NCBI GenBank assembly: GCA_963422275.1
Contig: OY729418.1
Coordinates: 4,526,001 to 4,590,000, forward strand
From: G963422275 sp963422275
GTDB taxonomy: Bacteria > Pseudomonadota > Alphaproteobacteria > Rhodobacterales > Rhodobacteraceae
Length of the DNA stretch: 64,000 bases
Direction: 5' to 3'
The position numbers were made by a program, and so were the translations under genes. Under the pieces are notes generated by a model. The model was not told the origin of the DNA, did no database searches, and was given only the letters and a program-made list of their open reading frames with translations. Positions 8,298-16,939 of this stretch are shown here, one piece after another; within the stretch, counting starts at the first letter, position 1; each line of letters opens with the position of its first letter.

Positions 8298-10019
8298 ATG
8301 TCCAGAATTCTGATAACATCTGCCATCCCGTACATTAACGGAATCAAGCATCTAGGAACTCTGGTCGGCAGTCAGCTTCCAAGCGACCTCTATGCCCGCT
8401 ACATGCGACAGCGGGGCAGCGAGGTCATGTTCATCTGCGCTACGGACGAACATGGAACGCCAGCAGAGCTCGCGGCCAGCGAGGCAAATCAACCTGTTGC
8501 AGAGTACTGCGCCGAGATGCACGAAATCCAGAAGAAGCTCGGCAAGGGATTCAGGCTTTCGTTCGATCATTTTGGACGGTCGTCAAGTCTTCGAAACCGG
8601 AAGCTTACCCAGCATTTCGCGGCGAGACTGGCGGACAACGGATTCATTAGCGAGGTCGACCAGAAGCAACTGTACTCGAAGGCAGATGGAAGGTTTCTTC
8701 CAGACCGTTACGTGCAAGGAGAATGCCCAGCCTGCGGATATGAAAACGCGCGCGGTGACCAATGCGAAAATTGCACGAAACAGCTTGACCCGGCCGAGCT
8801 GATCAATCCGCGCTCGCAGATTTCGGGTTCGACGGACCTCGAGATGAGAGACACGAAGCATCTCTTCCTGCGGCAGTCGGAGCTGCGCACACGCCTCGAC
8901 GAGTGGATTGACGGAAAAATTGACTGGCCGGTTCTCACAATCTCGATTGCGAAAAAGTGGCTCCACGACGGCGAGGGACTCCAAGACCGGGGAATAACGC
9001 GAGATTTGGACTGGGGAGTGCCCGTAAAGCGCGGAGAGGAAGATTGGCCAGGAATGGAAGGAAAGGTCTTCTACGTCTGGTTTGACGCCCCGATCGAGTA
9101 CATCGCGGCAACGGCCGAATGGGCAGATGCTCACGGCAAGGACGATTCCGAATGGGAACGTTGGTGGAGGGAAGACAAGGGCGCCGATGGCGTCCGCTAC
9201 ATACAGTTCATGGGAAAGGACAACGTTCCGTTCCACACGTTGTCCTTTCCGGCGACAATAATGGGTTCCGGCGAACCTTGGAAACTTGTCGACTACATCA
9301 AGTCCTTCAACTTTCTGCAATATGAAGGCGGCCAATTCTCGACAAGCCTGAATCGCGGAATCTTCATGGATCAGGCATTGGAGATCCTTCCGTCAGACTA
9401 TTGGCGATGGTGGCTTCTCGCACACGCTCCGGAACACTCCGACAGCGAATTCACCTGGGAAAACTTTGTGGACTGCGTGAACAAGGACCTAGCGGATGTT
9501 CTCGGAAATTTCGTGAGCCGAGTCACCAAGTTCTGCAGTTCCAAATTTGGGGATTCCGTTCCGCTCGGCGCCGACTGGAGTTCACGGGATGAATCCTTCG
9601 TGAGCGATTTGGACCGTCAAATCAGAGTTTTCGAAAACCGCATGGACGCGATGGAGATTCGCAAGTCGGCGCAGCAACTTCGATCGATCTGGGCATCAGG
9701 CAACGAATATCTTCAGGCTGCCGCGCCGTGGACCGAGATTCGGAACGACGAGCGAAAAGCGGCCAACACGGTCGCTCTGGCTCTGAATCTGATTCGCGTC
9801 TACGCCGTGATATCCAGGCCCTTCATTCCAGACGCGTCGGATGCCATGCTAGCGGCATTGAAGACATCGGACGTTTCTTGGCCCTGCAATGTCGGTTCGG
9901 CCATGCAAACACTGGGACCGGGGCATCAGTTTTCGGTTCCAGAAGTTTTGTTCAAGAAAATATCAAACTCGGAAAGAGATACATGGAAAAAGAAATTTTC
10001 GGGAAAGAGGCAAGACTAG
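8298..10019 (+). CDS. metG: Methionyl-tRNA synthetase
   Basis: The 573-residue class I synthetase charges tRNA-Met. The Rossmann-fold signature is at the N-terminus (AIPYINGIKHLGTL, with HLGT in place of HIGH at residues 18-21). A zinc-knuckle insertion carries Cys pairs (CPACG...CENC, about 144-163). The KMSKS loop appears as FSTSLNRG near residue 350, a variant with Thr for Lys as seen in some bacterial MetG groups. The anticodon-binding helical domain fills the C-terminal third (WRWWLLAHAPEHSDSEF onward). No C-terminal tRNA-binding (EMAP-like) domain is present. All core parts are intact. A helicase gene starts 29 bases after the stop. Confidence 0.95.
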   Translation: MSRILITSAIPYINGIKHLGTLVGSQLPSDLYARYMRQRGSEVMFICATDEHGTPAELAASEANQPVAEYCAEMHEIQKKLGKGFRLSFDHFGRSSSLRNRKLTQHFAARLADNGFISEVDQKQLYSKADGRFLPDRYVQGECPACGYENARGDQCENCTKQLDPAELINPRSQISGSTDLEMRDTKHLFLRQSELRTRLDEWIDGKIDWPVLTISIAKKWLHDGEGLQDRGITRDLDWGVPVKRGEEDWPGMEGKVFYVWFDAPIEYIAATAEWADAHGKDDSEWERWWREDKGADGVRYIQFMGKDNVPFHTLSFPATIMGSGEPWKLVDYIKSFNFLQYEGGQFSTSLNRGIFMDQALEILPSDYWRWWLLAHAPEHSDSEFTWENFVDCVNKDLADVLGNFVSRVTKFCSSKFGDSVPLGADWSSRDESFVSDLDRQIRVFENRMDAMEIRKSAQQLRSIWASGNEYLQAAAPWTEIRNDERKAANTVALALNLIRVYAVISRPFIPDASDAMLAALKTSDVSWPCNVGSAMQTLGPGHQFSVPEVLFKKISNSERDTWKKKFSGKRQD

Positions 10020-10047
10020 GCGTATCAATAAGTGGACGCGACCCTCA

Positions 10048-11364
10048 TTGACGCAGATTGAATTCACCTCTTCGTTTTCCCGCGCTCTTGACATCATCGG
10101 CAGTGGCGAAAACCATGTGTTCGTCACCGGAAAGGCCGGTACTGGGAAAACGACCCTTTTGAGGCACTTGTGCCTTGGTCAGAGTAATGAGGCAGCAGTT
10201 GTCGCACCAACGGGAGTCGCGGCGATCAATGCGGGCGGCCAGACAATTCACAGGTTTTTCCGCTTTCCGACAACTGTTACCCCTGAAGGAATCAAGAGCG
10301 GCGAAATCCGGGCACGGCGATCAAATCTCTACAAGAACGTCCGTCAGCTGATCATCGACGAGGTTTCAATGGTTCGCGCGGACATGATCGACTGCATCGA
10401 CGCGTTCTTGCGGAAGAACGGTCCGATGCCAGACACACCATTTGGCGGGGTTCAGATGGTATATTTCGGGGATTTGCACCAACTGCCACCCGTCGTTATT
10501 GGCGAGGAACGGGAAATCTTCAGCACGGTATACGAATCGCCCTATTTCTTCAGCGCAAAGGCGTTGCAGGACGTAAAGATCAAGATTGTCGAGCTTGACA
10601 AGGTTTTTCGACAGAAAGACGAAAAATTCCTCGAGATTCTCGATTGCGTCCGGAACGGCTCAATCGATGAGGACGGTCTAACCTACCTGAACGCACGATA
10701 TTCGCCGGATTTCACGGTTCCAGAGGACGAATTCTATATCACTCTGACCTCCATGAACAGACCGGCGGACAAGATCAACAGAGATCAGCTTGATCGGCTT
10801 CCGCACGGTGTGTGCACGGCAGTCGCGCGCATTGTCGGAGAATTCACGCGAGAGTACTTTCCGGCGCCCAGCGAACTGGAATTCAAGGTTGGAGCGCAGA
10901 TCATGATGCTCAACAACGATTCATCCGGCCGGTGGGTCAACGGAAGTATCGGAGCAATCGTTGAAACTGACTTGAACGAGGATCAACCGAGCGTTCTGGT
11001 ACAGTTGCAGGATTTGAATGATGTCGTCGAGGTCACGCCGCACGAATGGGAGCTGTCTCGTTTGTCATTCTCCGAAGGAGCGCTTGTACCAGTTCAAATC
11101 GGCACTTTTCGCCAACTCCCGTTCAGGCTTGCTTGGGCGGTTACGATTCACAAGAGCCAAGGCAAGACCTTTGACCGGATGGTTATCGATCTGGGTCGCA
11201 TATTCAGTCCAGGGCAAACATACGTTGCGTTGAGTCGGTGCACCTCGCTAGATCGCTTGGTTTTGAAAAGACCCATATCCCCCAGCGACATCATGGTGGA
11301 TTGCCGGGTGAAAAATTTCTGTCAGGCGAGCAACACAAGCTCGCCGAGAAAGCGCTTTCGATAG
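10048..11364 (+). CDS. PIF1-like AAA ATPase/helicase
   Basis: About 438 residues from a TTG start (LTQIEFTSSFSRALDII), chosen because no in-frame ATG follows the metG stop and the family begins with just such a helix. It has Walker A VTGKAGTGKTTLL (about 26-38), APTGVAAINAGGQTIHRFF (motif Ia, about 54-72) and Walker B LIIDEVSM. It also has FGDLHQLPPVV (motif III), FRQKDEKFLEIL, and the C-terminal AVTIHKSQGKTFD and YVALSRCTSLDRLVL (motifs V-VI). This is the superfamily 1B layout of PIF1/RecD-type 5'-3' DNA helicases. No nuclease or zinc domain is attached. Likely roles are unwinding of structured DNA or repair. It stands 29 bases after metG in the same direction. Confidence 0.88.
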   Translation: MTQIEFTSSFSRALDIIGSGENHVFVTGKAGTGKTTLLRHLCLGQSNEAAVVAPTGVAAINAGGQTIHRFFRFPTTVTPEGIKSGEIRARRSNLYKNVRQLIIDEVSMVRADMIDCIDAFLRKNGPMPDTPFGGVQMVYFGDLHQLPPVVIGEEREIFSTVYESPYFFSAKALQDVKIKIVELDKVFRQKDEKFLEILDCVRNGSIDEDGLTYLNARYSPDFTVPEDEFYITLTSMNRPADKINRDQLDRLPHGVCTAVARIVGEFTREYFPAPSELEFKVGAQIMMLNNDSSGRWVNGSIGAIVETDLNEDQPSVLVQLQDLNDVVEVTPHEWELSRLSFSEGALVPVQIGTFRQLPFRLAWAVTIHKSQGKTFDRMVIDLGRIFSPGQTYVALSRCTSLDRLVLKRPISPSDIMVDCRVKNFCQASNTSSPRKRFR

Positions 11365-11634
11365 CAAACTAGATGGACATCAGTCGAAACGCTATCGACG
11401 ATGGAGATCGAAGCTGGCTCGTGCAACGATACCTTGAGCAATGGAAGGGAAACCATCGACCCAAGGGGTTCGTCGGCCTGCAGACGCTCTGCAGGATACG
11501 CGGGGGTGAACGGATGCTTCGGGTCGAAACGGCACCAAATGTCAAGCGACAAGATTCGCAGACAACCGCCTCAATTTGCTTGGGTGCATCCACACGAACT
11601 CCGAAAAGGTGCCGCCAGTTGCGCGAGCGCAGTC

Positions 11635-12200
11635 TTAAGGTCGCCTGCTGCGTGTGTCAATCAGGTGGCCGGCTCCGACCTCGTGAGCCGCTTCCAGCTT
11701 GCGTCTTCCGTACGAGGCAGCCGCCCCACTTTTGCAACCATCGGCTTGCCGGTCTCTACGGCAGTTAGGCCCGATGCTGCCTGTAGCGCCGAGAACCAAA
11801 AGCTGCTCTCCAGCTCGGAGCCTTGCTCGACGGTTCAAAGCCAAATGCGGCGTTTCGCAGCCAATAGAAGAGCCTGCTGCGATTTCGGACGGCATTGGAA
11901 CTGGAAAGCAGTTGTCGGCCGAGAATTTGCCAAGCCCCAACAATTCGGGGCCGAGGATGTCAACCGCCCCGCATAGAGATTGTGGCAGGTCGCAGTACCC
12001 GCCCCGCAGCCCTCCGTTCCAAGCATGCATGGAAGCGGAGACTTTTCTTGGTACGTGTCCTTTGCGATGAGCGGATCCGCAAAATTCACACCTGCCGCAT
12101 GATTCTTCAGGCACGCCTCTCCGATGCCAGTGTCCAAAACCGGCACCTCGCCGAGTGCCAGCGGGCTTCCAAACTCCGAAATCTGAAAAAGCGCGCTTGA
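11635..12200 (-). pseudogene. Decayed zinc-less quinone oxidoreductase (MDR family)
   Basis: On the minus strand one frame (from about 12146) reads AAGVNFADPLIAKDTYQ and PLPCMLGTEG. A second (to about 11640) reads AGEQLLVLGATGSIGP, where the NADPH-binding GxxGxxG motif should be, and KLEAAHEVGAGHLIDT. These are consecutive parts of an NADPH:quinone oxidoreductase of the medium-chain dehydrogenase superfamily. At least two frameshifts separate them, and the C-terminal third is missing. The 270 bases between the helicase gene and this remnant contain nothing I can identify. Confidence 0.6.
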
Positions 12201-12302
12201 TTCAGCCCGTCCTATTCAGTATCCGGTTGAAGTCCTGTCTTCCCAAGTTCCTTCTGGTGCGAGGGATTCAACTTAGACCCACCGCTTTGGCAAGCGCACG
12301 CA

Positions 12303-12698
12303 TCAACGTTTCGGAAGTACCGCCTGATCAATAAAGAACACATCGGTCAGAAACGCGCGGACGGCTATCAGTCCGTTCGTGTTGTCCACCATGTCCGACG
12401 TTATGGATGATTTCGACAGAAGCACCTCGATCACCGACCGCACGACGGCAGTGTCTTCCCTAAACCTCCGCGCGAATGGCCTCGAAGAAGACTTTTCCGC
12501 GAAACCGCTAGAACCCACGGATTCAAGGTTGATCAACGCCTCGCGAAACCGCTTGAGGTATTGGCGGATCTGAATTTGGCTGTCACCCTGCTCCTGCCGT
12601 TGCCCCTGGGCAGCGTAGGCGAGCATGAATTCGTAGGATTCCTCGATTATGTCGAACGCCGCGCGCATCGCGGCAACCTGCTCAATCTCCTCATTCAT
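12303..12698 (-). CDS. Hypothetical helical protein at the end of the molybdenum-enzyme operon
   Basis: 131 residues, predicted soluble and mostly helical (charged heptads such as ALINLESV and DTAVVRSVIEVLL). No signal peptide, metal motif or known domain is recognised. Its ATG overlaps the stop of the cytochrome b gene by four bases (ATGA), so it belongs to that operon and is likely translated with it. A role in maturation or assembly of the exported molybdoenzyme would fit the position, but nothing in the protein itself shows this. Confidence 0.65.
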   Translation of the reverse strand: MNEEIEQVAAMRAAFDIIEESYEFMLAYAAQGQRQEQGDSQIQIRQYLKRFREALINLESVGSSGFAEKSSSRPFARRFREDTAVVRSVIEVLLSKSSITSDMVDNTNGLIAVRAFLTDVFFIDQAVLPKR

Positions 12699-13270
12699 TC
12701 AGTTTCCTTCCGAGCGTGTTCCGGACCTTCTCCCCATACCATGGAAATCAACAAGGCCCGATGTTCCGGGAGAAAGGCGAAATAGACGTGAACGATCACG
12801 AGAAACAGAAGCAGGAGCGCCGCCACTCCGTGCAGCGCGTAAACCACGCCCCAAGCTCCGTCGGACATGATCGCCGGATTCCTTTTCCAGAACGATGTGT
12901 CAATCTTCACGAGCATGAGCAGTCCCGTGGCGACCAGAACGGTCACGGCCGAAGCGGCTGCGAAATGATATCCTTTCTGGAACGCGTCATATTTGGCCGG
13001 CGCCAAGCGCCCACCCATGCGAACTGCTAGCGCATGCGCTAGCTCGCGAGCATCTGCTCCACCGGGCATCATTTCGCGCAGGCCGTGAACGAAGGTGACG
13101 CGAAGCAGATGGAACAGAACCGAAGCCGTGAGCACGACCCCGCTTATCCAATGAACGGGCACCCAGTTGAATTTCCACCCGGCGACCGGAAGGAACGCCG
13201 ACATGCCAAGCACAATTACGCTTGCCGCCATTACCCAATGAAACAGCCTGTCGGCAGGTTTATGTCGCAT
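12695..13270 (-). CDS. Cytochrome b (b561/formate dehydrogenase gamma-type) membrane subunit
   Basis: From the ATG at 13270 the protein starts MRHKPADRLFHWVMA and has four membrane helices with paired histidines suited to haem b. Examples are VPVHWISGVVLTASVLFHLL, FQKGYHFAAASAVTVLVATG and VYALHGVAALLLLFLVIVHV. This is the di-haem cytochrome b domain that passes electrons from a periplasmic dehydrogenase to the quinone pool. It follows the molybdenum enzyme subunits in the same operon, so it is the likely electron acceptor. Homologues, as I recall them, have one further N-terminal helix; that helix lies upstream in a different frame (13357-13503), so the gene is probably frameshifted. The frame itself stays open upstream to 13432 without resembling the family. 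Confidence 0.7.
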   Translation of the reverse strand: MRHKPADRLFHWVMAASVIVLGMSAFLPVAGWKFNWVPVHWISGVVLTASVLFHLLRVTFVHGLREMMPGGADARELAHALAVRMGGRLAPAKYDAFQKGYHFAAASAVTVLVATGLLMLVKIDTSFWKRNPAIMSDGAWGVVYALHGVAALLLLFLVIVHVYFAFLPEHRALLISMVWGEGPEHARKETE

Positions 13271-13356
13271 GCAACCAAACCGGAGCGAACAGGACAATCT
13301 TTCCGGTACGGAACATGCGTGTGCTTCCGAGTGCTTCGGCAACTGCGCCCATGCTT

Positions 13357-13503
13357 TTACTTCGCCGAACGTAGAAACCGAATAGCGAGGTGTAGCACGA
13401 TTACCGCTGCCGCCGCCGCCGGCGGAACCCAAAGCAGATCCCAGTTAATTCCGACCAGAAGCGTTTGCCCGAAGATGTCGTTTTCGAAGCGCAACAACTC
13501 CAT
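13357..13503 (-). pseudogene. Frameshifted N-terminal helix of the cytochrome b gene
   Basis: The frame starts with ATG 4 bases after the FAD-subunit stop and reads MELLRFENDIFGQTLL, then NWDLLWVPPAAAAAVIVLHL, one membrane helix, ending at a stop after RSAK. Position and content match the missing first helix of the downstream cytochrome b. Either two frameshifts split one gene, or the helix is now made as a separate 48-residue peptide. Confidence 0.5.
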
Positions 13504-13507
13504 AGGA

Positions 13508-14500
13508 CTAAGCAAGCGAGCGGATTGCCCTAGCGGCAAGATTCCGCATCAGCGGCATCTTGTAGTGGTTGAAGTTAAGCGGCTTGGCACCCTGCGACGC
13601 AACACGCTTGACTAGCGTTTCCAAGTCGGGGCCGGGAATTTCGCCTGCAACTAGGCTCTCGACATCGGAAAGGCGCCTCGGCGTGCACTGAACTGCACCG
13701 CAAACTATGGAGATTTCCGAAATTGCGCCGGCGCTGTCCGTCCTTGCAGCCATCGCGATGTTGGCCATGGCGAAATCCCAAGCGTTCCGCTCGGCCACCT
13801 TTTCGAAGTACTGGCGGGACCCATTCCAAGTTCCGGGGATCCTCAAGCCGACCAAGATGTCTTCCGGCTCAAGCATCGTCATCCGAGTGATGTCGATCTG
13901 CGGTCCGATGAAGAATTCTTTGGCCGGAACGTCAATCCGTTCCGCCCCTCGCTGCACGACCATCACGGCGTCCAATGCCACAAGTACCGGAGCGGTGTCG
14001 GAAGGGGTGACCGCGACGCAGCGGCTCGCTTCGAACAGAGCATGATCGCGATTCATGGCCGTTGGTGTATTCGCGTAGCAGGTGTTGCCGCCCGCACGAT
14101 AGCAGGGGAAGCCGTCCCGGTAATAGGCGCATCGCGTGTCCTGGCAGACATTGCCGCCAATCGTCCCCGAGTTGCGGATTTGCGGTGAAGCCACCTTTTG
14201 CGCAGCTTCGGCAAGCATCGGGAAACGTTCAGCGACAGCTGCGCTTTCAGCGACATCCGTCAAAGTCGTCGCAGCGCCGATCCACAGGCCCCCGTCATCG
14301 CCCTCCGATATTCCGTGAAGCTCTTCGATCCCCAAAACGCAGACGACCACAGAAGGTTGTTTTACGCGGTCCTTGAACCAGTCCAGGCTGTCCTTGCCGC
14401 CGGCGATTATCCACGCATCATCGTACTCGTTCAGAAGCGATTGGGCGCCGGACATGGACTGAGCTTGGAAAAGCTCGAAATTGTGCATTACGTCTGTCAT
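13508..14500 (-). CDS. FAD-binding subunit of periplasmic aldehyde oxidoreductase-type enzyme
   Basis: The 330-residue middle subunit of a xanthine-oxidase-family molybdoenzyme. The FAD (PCMH) fold shows IIAGGKDSLDW (31-41) and SPQIRNSGTIGGNV (105-118). Four cysteines follow at 119, 124, 133 and 141 (NVCQDTRCAYYRDGFPCY and GGNTCYA). These match the extra 4Fe-4S site known in E. coli PaoB and 4-hydroxybenzoyl-CoA reductase, rather than plain xanthine dehydrogenase. The C-terminal CO-dehydrogenase flavoprotein domain is complete. No signal peptide is present; like PaoB it would be exported with the Tat-bearing Fe-S subunit. The gene lies 21 bases after the large subunit, with a purine-rich ribosome site upstream. 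Confidence 0.88.
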   Translation of the reverse strand: MTDVMHNFELFQAQSMSGAQSLLNEYDDAWIIAGGKDSLDWFKDRVKQPSVVVCVLGIEELHGISEGDDGGLWIGAATTLTDVAESAAVAERFPMLAEAAQKVASPQIRNSGTIGGNVCQDTRCAYYRDGFPCYRAGGNTCYANTPTAMNRDHALFEASRCVAVTPSDTAPVLVALDAVMVVQRGAERIDVPAKEFFIGPQIDITRMTMLEPEDILVGLRIPGTWNGSRQYFEKVAERNAWDFAMANIAMAARTDSAGAISEISIVCGAVQCTPRRLSDVESLVAGEIPGPDLETLVKRVASQGAKPLNFNHYKMPLMRNLAARAIRSLA

Positions 14501-14521
14501 TGTTCGGTTTCCCTCCCGTTC

Positions 14522-16936
14522 CTAAACCGTATTTGTTGCAAGCGGTTTGTGCGACTGGGGCAATCCCTCGGCCGCGTTGAGAACCATGTCGGTCGCAACC
14601 GGCGTTCTGTTAAACATATGGCCGCCCAGCGCGTCCGAAACCGCGCAAAGCACCGCCGCCGACGCAGCACCTTCTACCGGCTCTCCAAGCCCTTTCGCAC
14701 CGATCGGGTTTTGAGGGTCCGGCTCGTCGACCGCGGCCCACCCCATTGTCGCGGGAGTGTCCAAGTATGTCATGGGCTTCGACAAATACAAGGACTTGGC
14801 GCCAGGTATTCCATAGGCCGGGTCGTAGACATGACGTTCGGTCAACGCCAATCCGAACCCCATGACCGCGCCGCCGCGAATCTGCGCGGCGACACCGGTG
14901 GGATGAATGACGGTACCGCAATCGGTAACGCCGACATAGTCGAGGATTTCGACCTTGCCTGTCTCCGTGTCCACTTCAACTTCCACGAAACCTGCGGCAA
15001 GACCAGGCACGGTGCCTTCCTTGCGGAGATTGTCCTTTGCAACGCCGACCAGTCCGGTGCCGGCTATTGCCTGCGCTGACGTGAGGGTCATCGGATTGAT
15101 ATCTTCGGGAAGCTCGATGCCGGAATATTTTCCGCCCATTTCGATGGCGCTTTTCGCTGCTTCCGCGAAACTCACCGATACGCTTTGGTCAGACGATTTC
15201 ACGACTCGCTCCCCGCTCAGTTCGAAATCCTCAGGCCGCCCGCCCAAGGCCGCCGCCGCGATTTCCAGCAACTTCGACTTGGCGTCCATCGCAGCCACAT
15301 AGTTCGTCCGAGTCATCGTGAAATTGGTGTTGGACCCGAACTGGCCGAGATTCCATGGAATGTGCCGGGAGGTTCCGCCGCGTTCGATGACGACTCGGCT
15401 CCAATCGTATCCGAGGACTTCAGCCGCGACCCTCGATGTAGAAGCGTAGGAGAAAGTTCCTAGGTTGCCGACTCCGGTATGCACATGCAGGATTCCGTCC
15501 GGCGTTATCCTGACAAGGCCATCGAAGCCGTTCGAGCCGGCGGAGTGATAGGCCTGTCCGATGCCGTATCCCCGAACCTTGACGCCCTCGCGCTTTCTGG
15601 AATTCGCTGACCGCGCGCTCCAGCCGAAATCTTCCGCTCCCTTCCGGAGTGCCTCCGCGAGGTACGCGGACGTAACGGGGCCCTGCTTCGGACCGTATTT
15701 CGCGTCGGCTCCGCCTCCGCCCGGAGCATTGGCAAGCCGAATTGCGAGCCGGTCCATTCCCAAATCGCGGGCTGCCTTGTCGATCATCGGCTCGATAATG
15801 TTGGCGGCCTGATTTTCGCCCGGACCGCGCTGCGCTCCTTTCGGCACCGTGTTCGTTAGCACTGGCACGGCGCGGAAACGCATGCTTCGCGGCTGGTAGA
15901 TGATCGACGACGCGTTGCCCACGTTGTTAAAGTCTGGAAAGCCCGAAGTGCTTCCAAGATCCTGAACGACGAATATGTCGGCCGCCAGCATCTTCCCGTC
16001 TTCGGCGAAGCCGAGCTTCGCCCATCCTTGGAATCCGCCCCGCGCGTAGCCGTTTGCGTACTCCTCACCTCTCGACACCCGCAACAGGCAAGGCCTGCCG
16101 CCGATCTTCCTGGAGACCAGTGCAGGGATCGCCATGAGCGGATAGCTTGTGGCCTTCCCTCCGAAGCCGCCGCCGCAATACTCTGCCACGAACACCAGAT
16201 CTTGCAGATCAATTCCGATGATGCGCGCCAATCCGGGTTGTGCGAAGGAGGTAGACTGCGTGGATCCCCAGACATGGCACTTGCCGTTTTCCCAAAATGC
16301 CGCCGCAGATCTTGGCTCGAGCGCGTGATGCGCGTTCGACGCGTGGACGAAACTCTCCTCGACTACGACCTTGGACGCAGAAAATCCGGATTCGAGATCG
16401 CCGAAGGCCCATTCGACCAGCGCCTCGCCCTTGGGCATGCTCTCGTCTCCCGCCAACGCGAAGTCCTTCCCGGACCATTTGAATTCGGCAAAATCCACTC
16501 CCCGACCCGCGACATTGCCGCCAGCAAGGGCATTGGGGCCACCCGGCTTCAGGCTTTCTAGCGGATCCACAACGAATTCCTGCAGTTCCATCTCGACCTT
16601 GAGCGCCGCGACGGCGTCGGCGGCCGCTTGCTCCGTTTCAGCTGCGATGGCAACCACCGGTTGACCGACGTATACAGGCTCGTTTGACAGCAACGGAAAG
16701 CCAGCGGCCCCCGGCTGCTTGACCTCATCCGGTGTCAATGCCGCGAGGAATCCATGCACCTTTTCCGCGTCGCTCGTGTCGATATTGGTCACTTTGCCGT
16801 GCGGCATCGGTGAGCCGTAGATCTTGACCTGCGCCATTCCGTCAGCGCGAAAGTCTTCGGCGTATTTTGCGGCACCGGTAACCTTTGCTTCAAGATCCGG
16901 CGGCGTGAAATCTTTTCCGATTAACGTGTAGCTCAT
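14522..16936 (-). CDS. Molybdenum-cofactor subunit of aldehyde oxidoreductase-type enzyme
   Basis: The 804-residue catalytic subunit of a xanthine-oxidase-family enzyme, which hydroxylates aldehydes or heterocycles at a Mo-MCD/MPT centre. Visible parts are the N-terminal a/b hammerhead domain (DLEAKVTGAAKYAEDF, then PVYVGQPVVAIAAETEQAAA near 105-125) and SNAHHALEPRSAAAFWENG. The cofactor loops follow (EYCGGGFGGKATSYPLMAIP and VPKGAQRGPGENQAANIIEP). Near the end is GAKGLGEPVEG with the catalytic glutamate at about residue 752. The GGxFGGK loop and Glu are intact, so the enzyme should be active. It begins 3 bases after the Fe-S gene, with AGGAGG upstream of the ATG. The substrate is not predictable; PaoABC-like enzymes oxidise broad aromatic aldehydes. 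Confidence 0.9.
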   Translation of the reverse strand: MSYTLIGKDFTPPDLEAKVTGAAKYAEDFRADGMAQVKIYGSPMPHGKVTNIDTSDAEKVHGFLAALTPDEVKQPGAAGFPLLSNEPVYVGQPVVAIAAETEQAAADAVAALKVEMELQEFVVDPLESLKPGGPNALAGGNVAGRGVDFAEFKWSGKDFALAGDESMPKGEALVEWAFGDLESGFSASKVVVEESFVHASNAHHALEPRSAAAFWENGKCHVWGSTQSTSFAQPGLARIIGIDLQDLVFVAEYCGGGFGGKATSYPLMAIPALVSRKIGGRPCLLRVSRGEEYANGYARGGFQGWAKLGFAEDGKMLAADIFVVQDLGSTSGFPDFNNVGNASSIIYQPRSMRFRAVPVLTNTVPKGAQRGPGENQAANIIEPMIDKAARDLGMDRLAIRLANAPGGGGADAKYGPKQGPVTSAYLAEALRKGAEDFGWSARSANSRKREGVKVRGYGIGQAYHSAGSNGFDGLVRITPDGILHVHTGVGNLGTFSYASTSRVAAEVLGYDWSRVVIERGGTSRHIPWNLGQFGSNTNFTMTRTNYVAAMDAKSKLLEIAAAALGGRPEDFELSGERVVKSSDQSVSVSFAEAAKSAIEMGGKYSGIELPEDINPMTLTSAQAIAGTGLVGVAKDNLRKEGTVPGLAAGFVEVEVDTETGKVEILDYVGVTDCGTVIHPTGVAAQIRGGAVMGFGLALTERHVYDPAYGIPGAKSLYLSKPMTYLDTPATMGWAAVDEPDPQNPIGAKGLGEPVEGAASAAVLCAVSDALGGHMFNRTPVATDMVLNAAEGLPQSHKPLATNTV

Positions 16937-16939
16937 TTG

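Noticed and set aside
14198..15079. 293-codon + frame opposite the FAD and Mo subunits
   Set aside because: It spans the junction of two convincing minus-strand genes and has no recognisable domain; a mirror frame from high GC content.
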